From Brachymonas sp049977365 (GTDB lineage Bacteria > Pseudomonadota > Gammaproteobacteria > Burkholderiales > Burkholderiaceae_C): a DNA stretch of 64,000 nt. The stretch lies in the NCBI RefSeq assembly GCF_049977365.1, contig NZ_JBNGEN010000003.1, forward strand, positions 62,001 to 126,000, in the 5' to 3' direction. The translations under genes were made by a program, and so were the position numbers. Below the pieces are notes generated by a model that ran no database searches, was not told where the DNA came from, and saw only the letters and a program-made list of their open reading frames with translations. Shown piece after piece: positions 42,030 to 50,375 of this stretch; position 1 is the first letter of the stretch, and every line of letters starts with the position of its first letter.

Positions 42030-42848
42030 TCAGGGTTTGAAGCGCCAGCTCGCCATGACGAGAGGCAAGACGATCCAGCCCAGCATGACGCCGGTGAGTA
42101 CGCCCGCGTTCGACAGCAGCGGCGGCACCATGCTGACCAGTCCATAGGCGCTGCGGACGTCGTCGACCGAGAACACGTTCAGGATGCGGAACACATCGGT
42201 GGGGTTGCACAGCAGCAGATATGGAAACAGGTCGCCGCCATAGTGGCCCGCCGTGGCCACGAGCACGCCCAGCAGCACGAGGTCGAACACCAGCACGAAC
42301 AGGAACCACAGCACAATGGCTGCGCCCGAGGCGCGCGTGCGGTCGCGTGCCACCACCGAAATCAGCACGGCCATGCTCAGGAAGGCCAGCCCCATGAGCA
42401 GCGCGCTGAACACGAAGCCCGTGTAATGGAACAGGGCGGCCGAGCCGAACTGCCAGCCGAGCACCACGCCGACTGCGGCCAGTCCGGCGCACATGGCCAG
42501 TGCCAGGGCACAGGCCAGCCCCAGATACTTGCCGAGCAGCAGTTCGCCCCGGGTGATGGGGTAGGCAAGCAGCAGATCGAGCGAGCCGCGTTCGCGCTCG
42601 CCCACGATGGCGTCGAATCCCAGCAGCAGGGCAATGAGCGGCACGAGATAGATCACCAGACTCACCAGGCTGGTGATGGTGAATTCCAGCGAGCGCAGGC
42701 CCACGGTGCCCTGCTGTGCGCCGCCCGCGTAGGCGATGACGAGGGAGAACACGGCAAACACCAGAGCCACCGCCAGCACCCAGCGGTTGCGCAGCCGGTC
42801 GCGGAATTCCTTCGAGGCCACGGCCAGGGTCTGTGGAACTTGCATCAT
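42030..42848 (-). CDS. nosY: ABC-type permease NosY
   Basis: 272 aa with about six membrane segments, starting MMQVPQTLAVASKEFRDRLRNRWVL; ATG 42845 is an alternative start. The motif GERERGSLDLLLAYPITRGELLLGKYLGL is typical of NosY and related ABC-2 permeases. With NosD and NosF it forms the ATP-driven machine that matures the CuZ centre of NosZ. Its start overlaps the nosF stop. Confidence 0.95.
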   Translation of the reverse strand: MMQVPQTLAVASKEFRDRLRNRWVLAVALVFAVFSLVIAYAGGAQQGTVGLRSLEFTITSLVSLVIYLVPLIALLLGFDAIVGERERGSLDLLLAYPITRGELLLGKYLGLACALALAMCAGLAAVGVVLGWQFGSAALFHYTGFVFSALLMGLAFLSMAVLISVVARDRTRASGAAIVLWFLFVLVFDLVLLGVLVATAGHYGGDLFPYLLLCNPTDVFRILNVFSVDDVRSAYGLVSMVPPLLSNAGVLTGVMLGWIVLPLVMASWRFKP

Positions 42849-43882
42849 GGTTGGGTCTCCCTGGAGGAATCGGTGTGGCCGGGACGGGACCTGGCGGGGG
42901 ATGTGCGGCTGAAGAACATGTCTTCCAGCGAGGGTTCCTGCACCTGGATGTCGCGCACGGGACCGGATTCGCCGAGCAGGGCCCGGAGCAGGTCGAGCTT
43001 GCGGCCCCGGGCCACCCGGCACAGCACCGTGCCGTCGTCTTCCGTGTGGAAGACGATGTCGGACAGGGCCGGAGGCAGCAGGGCGTGCAGGGCTTCGGTG
43101 CCGGCGGTGGCAGGGAGGGCAAGGCGTGCCCGGACCGTCACCGGCAGATCGAAGCCGGCCCGCAGCTCCTCGATGCTGCCCAGCGCCTGCACGCGGCCGT
43201 TGGTCATGACGGCGACGCGGTCCACGCGGTTCTGCAGCTCGGCCAGGATGTGGGAGGTGAGCACGATCGTGAGTCCCTGCGCGCGCAGCTCGGCCAGGGT
43301 GTCCCAGAAGAAGTGGATGGCGCTGGGATCGAGCCCGGTGGTGGGTTCGTCGAGGAACAGCACCTGTGGCGTTCCGAGCAGTGCCTGGGCAAATCCCAGA
43401 CGCTGGCGCATGCCCTTGGAATAGGCGCGCACGGCGCGGGTGCCGGCGTGACCCAGCCCGATCCGTTCGAGCAGGGGCTGGCATTCGCGCGTGTCGACCT
43501 GCTTGAGGCGGGCGAAGAAGCGCAGGGTTTCGAGCCCGCTGAGGTTGTCCCACAGCGCCACGTTTTCCGGCAGGTATCCCAGGCGGCGGCGCACCTCGCG
43601 CGAGGAGGCTCCGGCCACGGACTGCCCGGCGATGTGGATCTGGCCTTCGCTGGGTGCCAGCAGCCCCAGCATCATCTTGAACAGGGTGCTCTTGCCGGCG
43701 CCGTTGTGGCCGATGAGGCCGAACACCTCGCCGCGCGCGATGTCGAGGCTCACGTGGTCCACGGCCGTGAAATCGCCAAAGCGGCGCGTCACTTGCGCGA
43801 GACGGATGAGGGCTTCGCCGCCGCCCGGAGCCGGGGCGCCGTGCGAGGAGGCGGCAGGAAGCGTTTCAGGGGGCAGGGGCAT
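42845..43882 (-). CDS. nosF: ABC-type ATPase NosF
   Basis: 345 aa from ATG 43882. The first about 22 residues are a Pro/Ala leader; ATPase motifs follow: Walker A GHNGAGKST (about 52-60), Q-loop LGYLPENVALWDNL, signature YSKGMRQRLG, Walker B VLFLDEPTTGLD and switch LTSHIL. The last 20 residues are unconserved. NosF couples ATP hydrolysis to NosDY during copper-site assembly. It overlaps nosD at its start and nosY at its end. Confidence 0.96.
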   Translation of the reverse strand: MPLPPETLPAASSHGAPAPGGGEALIRLAQVTRRFGDFTAVDHVSLDIARGEVFGLIGHNGAGKSTLFKMMLGLLAPSEGQIHIAGQSVAGASSREVRRRLGYLPENVALWDNLSGLETLRFFARLKQVDTRECQPLLERIGLGHAGTRAVRAYSKGMRQRLGFAQALLGTPQVLFLDEPTTGLDPSAIHFFWDTLAELRAQGLTIVLTSHILAELQNRVDRVAVMTNGRVQALGSIEELRAGFDLPVTVRARLALPATAGTEALHALLPPALSDIVFHTEDDGTVLCRVARGRKLDLLRALLGESGPVRDIQVQEPSLEDMFFSRTSPARSRPGHTDSSRETQP

Positions 43883-45212
43883 GGTCGGGATCCTTGAGCA
43901 CGCGGGCGCGCCACTGCGCCCAGGAGGTGGAGAGGGGCAGCATGCGGGGGTGGGCCTCGACGATGCTCGGCACCCGCAGCAGCGGGAACTGCTGTCCCAC
44001 CATGCGCAGGGCCTGCACCGCAGGGCTGGCCATGAGCAGCCGCACGATCGGGTATTTCCAGGTGAGGCGATCGACCATGTCGTTGGCTTCGTAGGCAATG
44101 TCGCCGCGACCGTCTCCGTTACGGTCCCAGCCCCGGTAGTTGCTCCAGTAGTTGCCGACCGTGCCGCCCCATTCCTGATCGCGCGCGCCGACGAACTTGA
44201 CCTGCTCGTGGTTGTCGATGAAGTCGTTGCCGTCCCAGGTGTTGCGGGCCGATCCCGACAGATGGACGCCGATCTGGTTGTCCGCGATCACGTTGTGGCG
44301 CAGCTGGGTGTATTCGACGTCATACACGAACAGACCCCGGGCGTTGCCCATGACGATGTTGCCCTCGACGACGGAATCCTCGATCGTGCGCAGCATGATG
44401 CCGTGGTCCTGGTTGTTCCAGGCGCGGTTGTTGCGGATGACCTGGTTGCGTACCTCCATGAGGGCCAGGCCGCCCCGGTTTTCCCAGGTGTCGTTGTCCT
44501 CCCACACGTTGTAGTAGGAGTTCATGTAGTGGGTGCCGTAGCGGCTGTGATGCAGACGATTCCGGCGGAACACGGCATGGTGCGACACGTCGATGTAGAG
44601 GGCATCGCGCACGAAGCTGATCTCGTTGTCGATGATGCGCGCGCCCTGCGTGTTGTAGAGCTCCACGCCGTTGCCGCGCTGGGCGCTGTCGTAGTCGCGC
44701 TTGCCGGTGATGTTGTTGTGCAGAACCTGCACGTCGTCGGCGCGTTCGATCCACAGGCCGAACAGGTTGTAGCTCAGGAAGCAATGCTGCACCCGGGCCC
44801 GGTGTGCGCCAGGCTGGATGTAGATGCCCGCATTCTGGGCCAGCAGGCTGTCGCCCGAATCGCTGACGATCAGGCCCTCGAGAGTGACATCGGTGGCCTT
44901 GACGCGGATGGTGTCTCCCTTGTCCGATCCGCTGATGGTGGGGCGGTCGATGCCATGCAGCGTCAGGGGCTTGTCGATGACGAGGTTTTCGGCATAACGC
45001 CCCCGGTGCACCTCGATGATGTCCCCGGGCCGGGCCCGGTCGATGGCCTGCTGGATGCGCTGTCCGGGCCGCACCGTCACCAGCGCTGCCTGCACCGCGC
45101 ACAGGGGCGCCCCCGCCAGCATCAGTCCCAGGGTGCAGCGGGCCAGCCACTGGCCGACGCGTCCCCGGCTGGAGCGGGGATGGAGGCTGCAGGTTCCGGC
45201 GCCTACACCCAT
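43866..45212 (-). CDS. nosD: Periplasmic maturation protein NosD
   Basis: 448 aa from ATG 45212, which lies 10 bases inside nosR. A signal peptide (hydrophobic about residues 22-44, AVQAA cleavage) precedes a right-handed beta-helix made of CASH/PbH1 repeats (many N-x(n)-I and GI/GV turns, such as NNITGKRDYDSAQRGNGVEL and RNNRAWNNQDHGIML). NosD binds the NosFY transporter and NosL and hands copper to NosZ. The last about 40 residues are a basic/amphipathic tail. Confidence 0.95.
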   Translation of the reverse strand: MGVGAGTCSLHPRSSRGRVGQWLARCTLGLMLAGAPLCAVQAALVTVRPGQRIQQAIDRARPGDIIEVHRGRYAENLVIDKPLTLHGIDRPTISGSDKGDTIRVKATDVTLEGLIVSDSGDSLLAQNAGIYIQPGAHRARVQHCFLSYNLFGLWIERADDVQVLHNNITGKRDYDSAQRGNGVELYNTQGARIIDNEISFVRDALYIDVSHHAVFRRNRLHHSRYGTHYMNSYYNVWEDNDTWENRGGLALMEVRNQVIRNNRAWNNQDHGIMLRTIEDSVVEGNIVMGNARGLFVYDVEYTQLRHNVIADNQIGVHLSGSARNTWDGNDFIDNHEQVKFVGARDQEWGGTVGNYWSNYRGWDRNGDGRGDIAYEANDMVDRLTWKYPIVRLLMASPAVQALRMVGQQFPLLRVPSIVEAHPRMLPLSTSWAQWRARVLKDPDHAPAP

Positions 45213-47854
45213 TGCACGCCTCCTGCACGCAGCATCCAGAACAGGGCCGCACCGATGAGCAGGTTCTTGAAGCCGACGTAGGCGATCATGTCCATGACAT
45301 TGGCGCGCCGATAGGTCTGCCCCCACCATGGGCCGTCCTTCACATAGCGCTTCTGGCGCAGGCGCACAAGCACCTCGAACACGCTCCATCCGAACCAGCA
45401 GCCGATCACCACCAGGGGCGACACACTGCCGCGTGCGGCCAGAATCCACACCAGCGTGGCTGCGATGGCCACAGCCACTCCCGCAGCCTGCAGCACGGCA
45501 CCGGTCTGCCAGCCGCTGCGGCTGAACGGCCACAGGTGGTCGAAGGCTTCGCCGGCCAGGCGGCGCAGGCCATGCAGGGTGCCCACGGGGGGCTGCGCCC
45601 GTGGCGTAGGCCAGCGGGGATCGGGGCCGGTGCCCAGCAGTTCGCGGGCGTGCCGTTGGGCGCGGTCTTCCTCGACCGGCACGATGGGGATGAAGTACCC
45701 GTCGCGTCCGATGGCGGTGAGAGGCTGGCCTTCGCGTTCGCGCAGCTTGCGCTCCCGGGCCAGCGGGGGGCAGCCCGTGTCGTCGGTATACAGCACCATG
45801 CAGTCGAGGCAGTGCAGGCATTCGCGGTGATCGATCTGGCCGGCCGCATTGATGGCCTGCGCGCCGCACCCCTTGGCACATGCCTTGCAGCTGTTGCAGT
45901 CGGCCTTGCGCCGGAGGCCGAACCAGCGGAAGGTGCTCGGCATGGCCAGCGAGGCCCCGAGCGGACAGACATATTTGCAGTAGGGGCGCTCGATGAACAG
46001 CGACAAGGCAAAGATAGCGAGCACGAAGGTCACATAGGGCCAGCTGCGGTGGGTGATGCCGACCAGGAACGTGGTCTTGAAGGGCTCCACCTCGGCGAGC
46101 TTCTCGGCCAGCCCCATCGAGAACAGGGAGGTGGCAACCAGCCCGAAGAACACGGCATATTTCACCCATTTGAGCCGGTCATGCCAGCGCTGCGGCACCT
46201 GGAACTGGAAGCGGGCCAGTCCGAGGCGCCCCGCCACCTTGTGCGTGACTTCCTGCATCGAGCCGAAGGGACAGGTCCACCCGCAGAACAGGCCGCGGCC
46301 GAACACGAAGATCGTGACGAAGATGAAGATCCAGTACAGGAACAGGAAGGGATCGCTCAGGAACAGCGTCCATTCCCACTTGAACAGCAGCGAATGCAGC
46401 CAGGTGAGCACCTGCGTCACGGAGGGCTGGGCCATGGCGCCGAATCCGATCCAGACGATGAAGATCATCCAGAAGCTGTACTTGAACAGATTGACTGGCC
46501 ACTTGTTGCGGTGCGTGGCGCGGCGGGTGAGACGCTCGCGCAGGCCATAGACCACGGCCACGGCCAGCAGCAGCGCAGCGAACAGGCCAATCTGCGGGGC
46601 ACGCTGCTTCCACACCTTGAGCCAGCTGGGGTCGGGGCGCGTGATGGTGGGGTGGCCGCCCACCATGTAGGCTGCGGGCAGCCAGTATTCGGTGTCGAAA
46701 TTGGTGAACGTCTTGGTGCCCGTGGCGCGGTCCACCCGGTTGCCCAGGAACGTGAGCTTCCACGGATAGGCGGGAGAAAACGCCTTGGAGCGGAGTATGA
46801 AGATGCCCGATTCGGTGAATGCGGGCGCTCCCCTGGCCTCGATGCCGTAGAGGTTCATGGCGTCCGTGTCGCGGAAGGTGAAGGTGTCCCCGTCCTGGCG
46901 GACCTGGATGCGGTCATAGATGCCCCCCCGCACGAAGCCCGATCCCTTGAAGGATTCCTTGCCGGCGGTGCGGATGATGAAGATCGCGTTCTCGCCGGGC
47001 CTGAGCTGCCCCATGAGCGAGCGCCAAGAGGCATCGCCCAGCACGGCCGGGCCCACGATGGGGGAATTCAGCGTCCCGAACCACAGCTCGATGAACGGCT
47101 CCCCGGTGCGCTCCAGACCCACCTGCTCGGGCTGCACCACCATGCGCTGCACGGCTCCCTGGGCGGCCAGTGCCGACCAGTCGGGCAGCGCAGCGCCGGC
47201 CTGGGGATCCACATAGCGCACGGGCTGGCGCACGACCGGGGCGATGATGCCGGCCTCTTTGGCCACAGTGGTGCCCGACGTGGTGATGACCTGGTTCTGG
47301 GCAATGGCCGTCACGGTGGCGCCGGAGATGGCATCCACCCCCAGCACGCCTTCGTCGGGGCGCGACTGCCCCACTTCGATCTTGTCCTTGACCGACTTTC
47401 CGACATACTGCTGGTTGAAGTGCAGCAGGGCGGATTCCGGGATGCCCAGCAGCAGGATGGGCTCGGAATGCTTGAGCACCTTGATGCCCACGTACCTGCC
47501 CGCAGTGTCCATGCCGATGAGCGTGACCACCGGCTTGCCGGAGTAGGCAGGGGTATCGGTGATGTCGGTGGACAGCATCACATACCCCAGCTTGTGCCTG
47601 CCGTCGGCGCCGCCATAGGCTTCGACATAGGGCGGCTGTCCCTTGCGCAGCGAGAAGGAAGTGGCCCCGGGGAACACCTCCTTGCAGGGCACGCGCGCGC
47701 ACAGGTCGCTCGCGGTGGCCAGATCGGGGGGAAGATGCGCCTCGTAGGCCTGTGAGCCGGCGGCGCCGGCCATGACCGGGGCGGCCACGCCTGCGAGTGC
47801 CAGGGTCGTCCATGCCCTGCGCCAGATATGGCGGATCCGATTCATCCACGTCAT
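45203..47854 (-). CDS. nosR: Flavin/iron-sulfur electron-transfer protein NosR with C-terminal extension
   Basis: 883 aa from ATG 47854, preceded by AGGAG with 8-nt spacing. A signal peptide is followed by the periplasmic FMN-binding domain with the flavinylation motif SGATVT at 177-182 (Thr180 is the FMN acceptor). Then come membrane helices with CGWTCP (524-529) and CKYVCP (626-631), and two [4Fe-4S] clusters: C653, C656, C659, C663 and C679, C682, C685, C695. NosR passes electrons to NosZ. It is about 140 residues longer than Pseudomonas NosR: after residue 740 there is a hydrophobic extension with about three more helices. Confidence 0.95.
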   Translation of the reverse strand: MTWMNRIRHIWRRAWTTLALAGVAAPVMAGAAGSQAYEAHLPPDLATASDLCARVPCKEVFPGATSFSLRKGQPPYVEAYGGADGRHKLGYVMLSTDITDTPAYSGKPVVTLIGMDTAGRYVGIKVLKHSEPILLLGIPESALLHFNQQYVGKSVKDKIEVGQSRPDEGVLGVDAISGATVTAIAQNQVITTSGTTVAKEAGIIAPVVRQPVRYVDPQAGAALPDWSALAAQGAVQRMVVQPEQVGLERTGEPFIELWFGTLNSPIVGPAVLGDASWRSLMGQLRPGENAIFIIRTAGKESFKGSGFVRGGIYDRIQVRQDGDTFTFRDTDAMNLYGIEARGAPAFTESGIFILRSKAFSPAYPWKLTFLGNRVDRATGTKTFTNFDTEYWLPAAYMVGGHPTITRPDPSWLKVWKQRAPQIGLFAALLLAVAVVYGLRERLTRRATHRNKWPVNLFKYSFWMIFIVWIGFGAMAQPSVTQVLTWLHSLLFKWEWTLFLSDPFLFLYWIFIFVTIFVFGRGLFCGWTCPFGSMQEVTHKVAGRLGLARFQFQVPQRWHDRLKWVKYAVFFGLVATSLFSMGLAEKLAEVEPFKTTFLVGITHRSWPYVTFVLAIFALSLFIERPYCKYVCPLGASLAMPSTFRWFGLRRKADCNSCKACAKGCGAQAINAAGQIDHRECLHCLDCMVLYTDDTGCPPLARERKLREREGQPLTAIGRDGYFIPIVPVEEDRAQRHARELLGTGPDPRWPTPRAQPPVGTLHGLRRLAGEAFDHLWPFSRSGWQTGAVLQAAGVAVAIAATLVWILAARGSVSPLVVIGCWFGWSVFEVLVRLRQKRYVKDGPWWGQTYRRANVMDMIAYVGFKNLLIGAALFWMLRAGGVQWV

Positions 47855-48062
47855 GGTTGTGACTCCTGTCCCATCCTTGCTGCCGGAGGAGGCCCACAGG
47901 GCTCCCTCACCGACACCGGAGCCGGTGCCGCATGAGCCTGTGACTCCGCAAAACGAACAGGGCCGGATGCACTGCTGGCACCGGCCCCGTACCCGTAGTA
48001 CCCTGGGCTGCTGCGCGTGGGACACCTTCTGTCGGGGCCCCACGGAGCTGCTGCCGTGCCGA

Positions 48063-50024
48063 TCAGCCTTCCACCAGCATGCGCCCGCGCATTTCCAGGT
48101 GGAGGGCGTGGCAGAAGTTGGTGCAGTAGTACCAGAAGACCCCGGGCTTATCGATCTTGAAGGTGACCGACTTCGTCTCGCCCGGATTGACCAGGAACTG
48201 GATGTTGTATTCGGGGATGGCAAACCCGTGGGTCAGATCCTCCACCTTGTCGATGTTGGTGAGAATGATGGTCAGTTCGTCGCCGACCTTGACGTTGAAC
48301 TCCGCCGGGTTGTAGGTGGGCGCCTGCGAGGTCATGCGGACCGTCACCTTGTGGCCTTCGCGCTTGAGCCCCGTGTCCTTGGGGTCCTTGGTGGCGAGGG
48401 GAAACTCGTTGATGTCGTAGACCTGCTTGGTGTGCAGCACGTCGCGCTTGAACAGGATGAAGTCATGCGGCTCGGGACGCACGGCATTGTCGTGCGCGAG
48501 GATCATCTTGTCGCCCGTGATGTCGAGCAGCTGGTCGTTCTCGGGGTGCATGGGCCCCACCGGCAGGAAACGGTCCTTGGAGAACTTGTTGCCCACCGCC
48601 ATCCAGACCCCGTCGGCGGCGCGGGTCTCCCCATGCGTGGCGCTGATGTGGCCTGGCTGGTACATCACGTCGATCTTGTCGACGATGGGGTTGATGGTCT
48701 TGTCGCCCGCGTATTTCTTGATGGCCTTGTCGATGTTCCACTTGCAGATCTGGCTGTCGAGGAAAAGCGTGGTGTATGCGTTGCCCCGGCCGTCGAACGT
48801 GGTGTGCAATGGCCCGAGACCGACTTCCGGCTCGGCCACGATGGCCTTGTCGGGGCTGGCCAGCTTGCCGTCGAACCAGTCCAGCACCTTCTGCAGCTCG
48901 ATGACGGTGCAGGTGGGCGAGAGCTTGCCCGAGCAGATGAAGTATTTGCCATCCGGAGAGGCATTGACGCCGTGCGGATTCTTGGGCACGGACACCCGGA
49001 CGCACAGGGCGGTCTTGGGGTCCTTGTTGGCATCCACCGTGCAGTCCACCACCGGAACCTTGGAATCTCCCAGGGTGGTGGTTTTGCCGGCTTTCACGGC
49101 CGCTTCGATGCGCTCGATATGGAAGAACAGGCAGGCGTCGCGCTCGGCGGCCATCATTTCCTGATAATGCACCCCATTTTCGGTGTTGTACTGATTGGTG
49201 GCAGCGAGCTTGCCGTCATAGGACGTGGCCACCAGATCGCAGTTTCCATCGATTCGCGCCTGCCATTTCACTTCCATGCTGTTGGAATCCACACAGGTGA
49301 AAAGGCAGTGGTATTGCTTGGGGTCATTTGTGTTCTTGCCATTGTTCGGCAGGGGAACATGAAACTCCTGGCCGCAGAATACACGGGTGGTGTAATTGAT
49401 TTTTGGATCGACAGGATCCCGCTTGTCCGGGAATATGCCGTGAAAACCCTGCACATTCGGCAGTTTGGTGATTTTGTCGCACACCATGTAATCGAGCCGG
49501 ATACGGGCGAGCCGGGCATTGATCTTGTCATTGATCCATACATATTTGCCGTCGTATACCCCGTCCTTGTAGGAACCATGCACATGGTGCGTGTCGCCCA
49601 CGTGGTACTTGAGCGAGCCATCGGGATTGGTGCCCATGACGGCCTTGGACTCGTTGGTGATGCCCCAGCCGATCAGCGCATCCGGCACAAAGCACGGAAT
49701 GCGCAGCAGCTCCCGGCCGGACGGAATGCCGAGCACGCGCACATCGCCGGTATGCCCGCTGCTCCAGATGCCGTAGTGGGTGTCGAGCTGGCCGGGCTTG
49801 ATGTCCACCGAGCCCGCTCCTCCGACATTGCCGCGCGCCGCGTCTGCGCCGGAAGCCGCCTTGCCGCCCGCAGCCGATGCGGCGCCGCCTCCGTCCGTCC
49901 GATCCTCCTTGCAGGCCACGAGCCCCACCCCCGCCGCGCCCAGCACGGCAGCGGAATTCAGGAATCGGCGCCGGCCGATCCCGGAAGACAGAGGCTGATC
50001 ATGGGTATCGGAAGTGTGGCTCAT
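48063..50024 (-). CDS. nosZ: Nitrous oxide reductase NosZ
   Basis: 653 aa from ATG 50024, preceded by AAGGAG. Twin-arginine signal GRRRFLNSAAVLG (17-29) with a following Cys38 in a lipobox-like GLVAC, which suggests lipid anchoring after Tat export. The beta-propeller has the CuZ histidines (for example DTHHVHG, NPHGVNASPDGKY, LGPLHTTFDGRG, MHPENDQL). The C-terminal cupredoxin ends with the CuA loop C634-T-N-F-C638-H-A-L-H642-L-E-M645. It reduces N2O to N2 in the periplasm. Tat signal and sequence favour the clade I type, but the CuA loop has Asn636 where the usual clade I residue is Trp. Confidence 0.96.
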   Translation of the reverse strand: MSHTSDTHDQPLSSGIGRRRFLNSAAVLGAAGVGLVACKEDRTDGGGAASAAGGKAASGADAARGNVGGAGSVDIKPGQLDTHYGIWSSGHTGDVRVLGIPSGRELLRIPCFVPDALIGWGITNESKAVMGTNPDGSLKYHVGDTHHVHGSYKDGVYDGKYVWINDKINARLARIRLDYMVCDKITKLPNVQGFHGIFPDKRDPVDPKINYTTRVFCGQEFHVPLPNNGKNTNDPKQYHCLFTCVDSNSMEVKWQARIDGNCDLVATSYDGKLAATNQYNTENGVHYQEMMAAERDACLFFHIERIEAAVKAGKTTTLGDSKVPVVDCTVDANKDPKTALCVRVSVPKNPHGVNASPDGKYFICSGKLSPTCTVIELQKVLDWFDGKLASPDKAIVAEPEVGLGPLHTTFDGRGNAYTTLFLDSQICKWNIDKAIKKYAGDKTINPIVDKIDVMYQPGHISATHGETRAADGVWMAVGNKFSKDRFLPVGPMHPENDQLLDITGDKMILAHDNAVRPEPHDFILFKRDVLHTKQVYDINEFPLATKDPKDTGLKREGHKVTVRMTSQAPTYNPAEFNVKVGDELTIILTNIDKVEDLTHGFAIPEYNIQFLVNPGETKSVTFKIDKPGVFWYYCTNFCHALHLEMRGRMLVEG

Positions 50025-50168
50025 TTGAACGCTCCTTGCAAAATGGAAAATGGTCACCGCAGGCTGTGGAGTGACATGGACTCCGCATGCCATTTGAATG
50101 AAGCCAAGGCATCGTAATGCGGCCCAGGGCGCTCCGGAAGGGGGGATTTTTGAGTGGATGCCCGCCGC

Positions 50169-50182
50169 TTGACTGCAATCAA
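50169..50182. promoter_or_regulatory. FNR/DNR-type box upstream of nosZ
   Basis: TTGAC-TGCA-ATCAA matches the FNR consensus TTGAT-N4-ATCAA at nine of ten positions. It is centred about 151 bp before the nosZ ATG, which would put the transcription start near 50134 for a class II site. Anaerobic or NO-responsive control of nos genes is common in denitrifiers. Confidence 0.75.
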
Positions 50183-50306
50183 GCAGAGAACGTGCAGGTA
50201 TTTTCTTTCTCGGTGAAATACACGCGGTTCAAGACCGCATGCGTACACTGCAGGGCTGGTCAAAAGGGTTTTTCAGCAGGCTGTGTGCTTTTTTGGTAAT
50301 CAATTC

Positions 50307-50337
50307 ATCATTATGTATTCTATGAATACATAATGAT
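50307..50337. promoter_or_regulatory. Perfect 14-bp inverted repeat upstream of apbE/nosX
   Basis: ATCATTATGTATTC / GAATACATAATGAT around a TAT centre, 38 bp before the apbE start and in an AT-rich stretch of the nosZ-apbE intergenic region. It looks like an operator for a dimeric regulator. It resembles NsrR boxes in half-site sequence, but its half-sites are 2 bp too far apart. Confidence 0.6.
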
Positions 50338-50375
50338 CCGCACGTCCTGCCTCATTCTCCTGAGGAGCATTTTCC

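Larger units (their letters stand above)
50025..50375. other. 351-bp nosZ-apbE divergent intergenic region
   Basis: Apart from the FNR-type box at 50169 and the inverted repeat at 50307, both listed separately, no gene or RNA is visible. The stretch from about 50190 on is notably AT-richer than the surroundings, in keeping with a promoter region. Confidence 0.6.

Noticed and set aside
45203..48223. NosR frame extended to 1006 codons
   Set aside because: The extra N-terminal 123 codons lie in the nosZ-nosR gap and look non-coding; ATG 47854 has a good ribosome site and signal peptide.
50307..50337. Inverted repeat as an NsrR site
   Set aside because: Half-sites resemble NsrR (ATGTATT), but their spacing is 2 bp longer than the known NsrR arrangement, so it is listed only as an unassigned palindrome.
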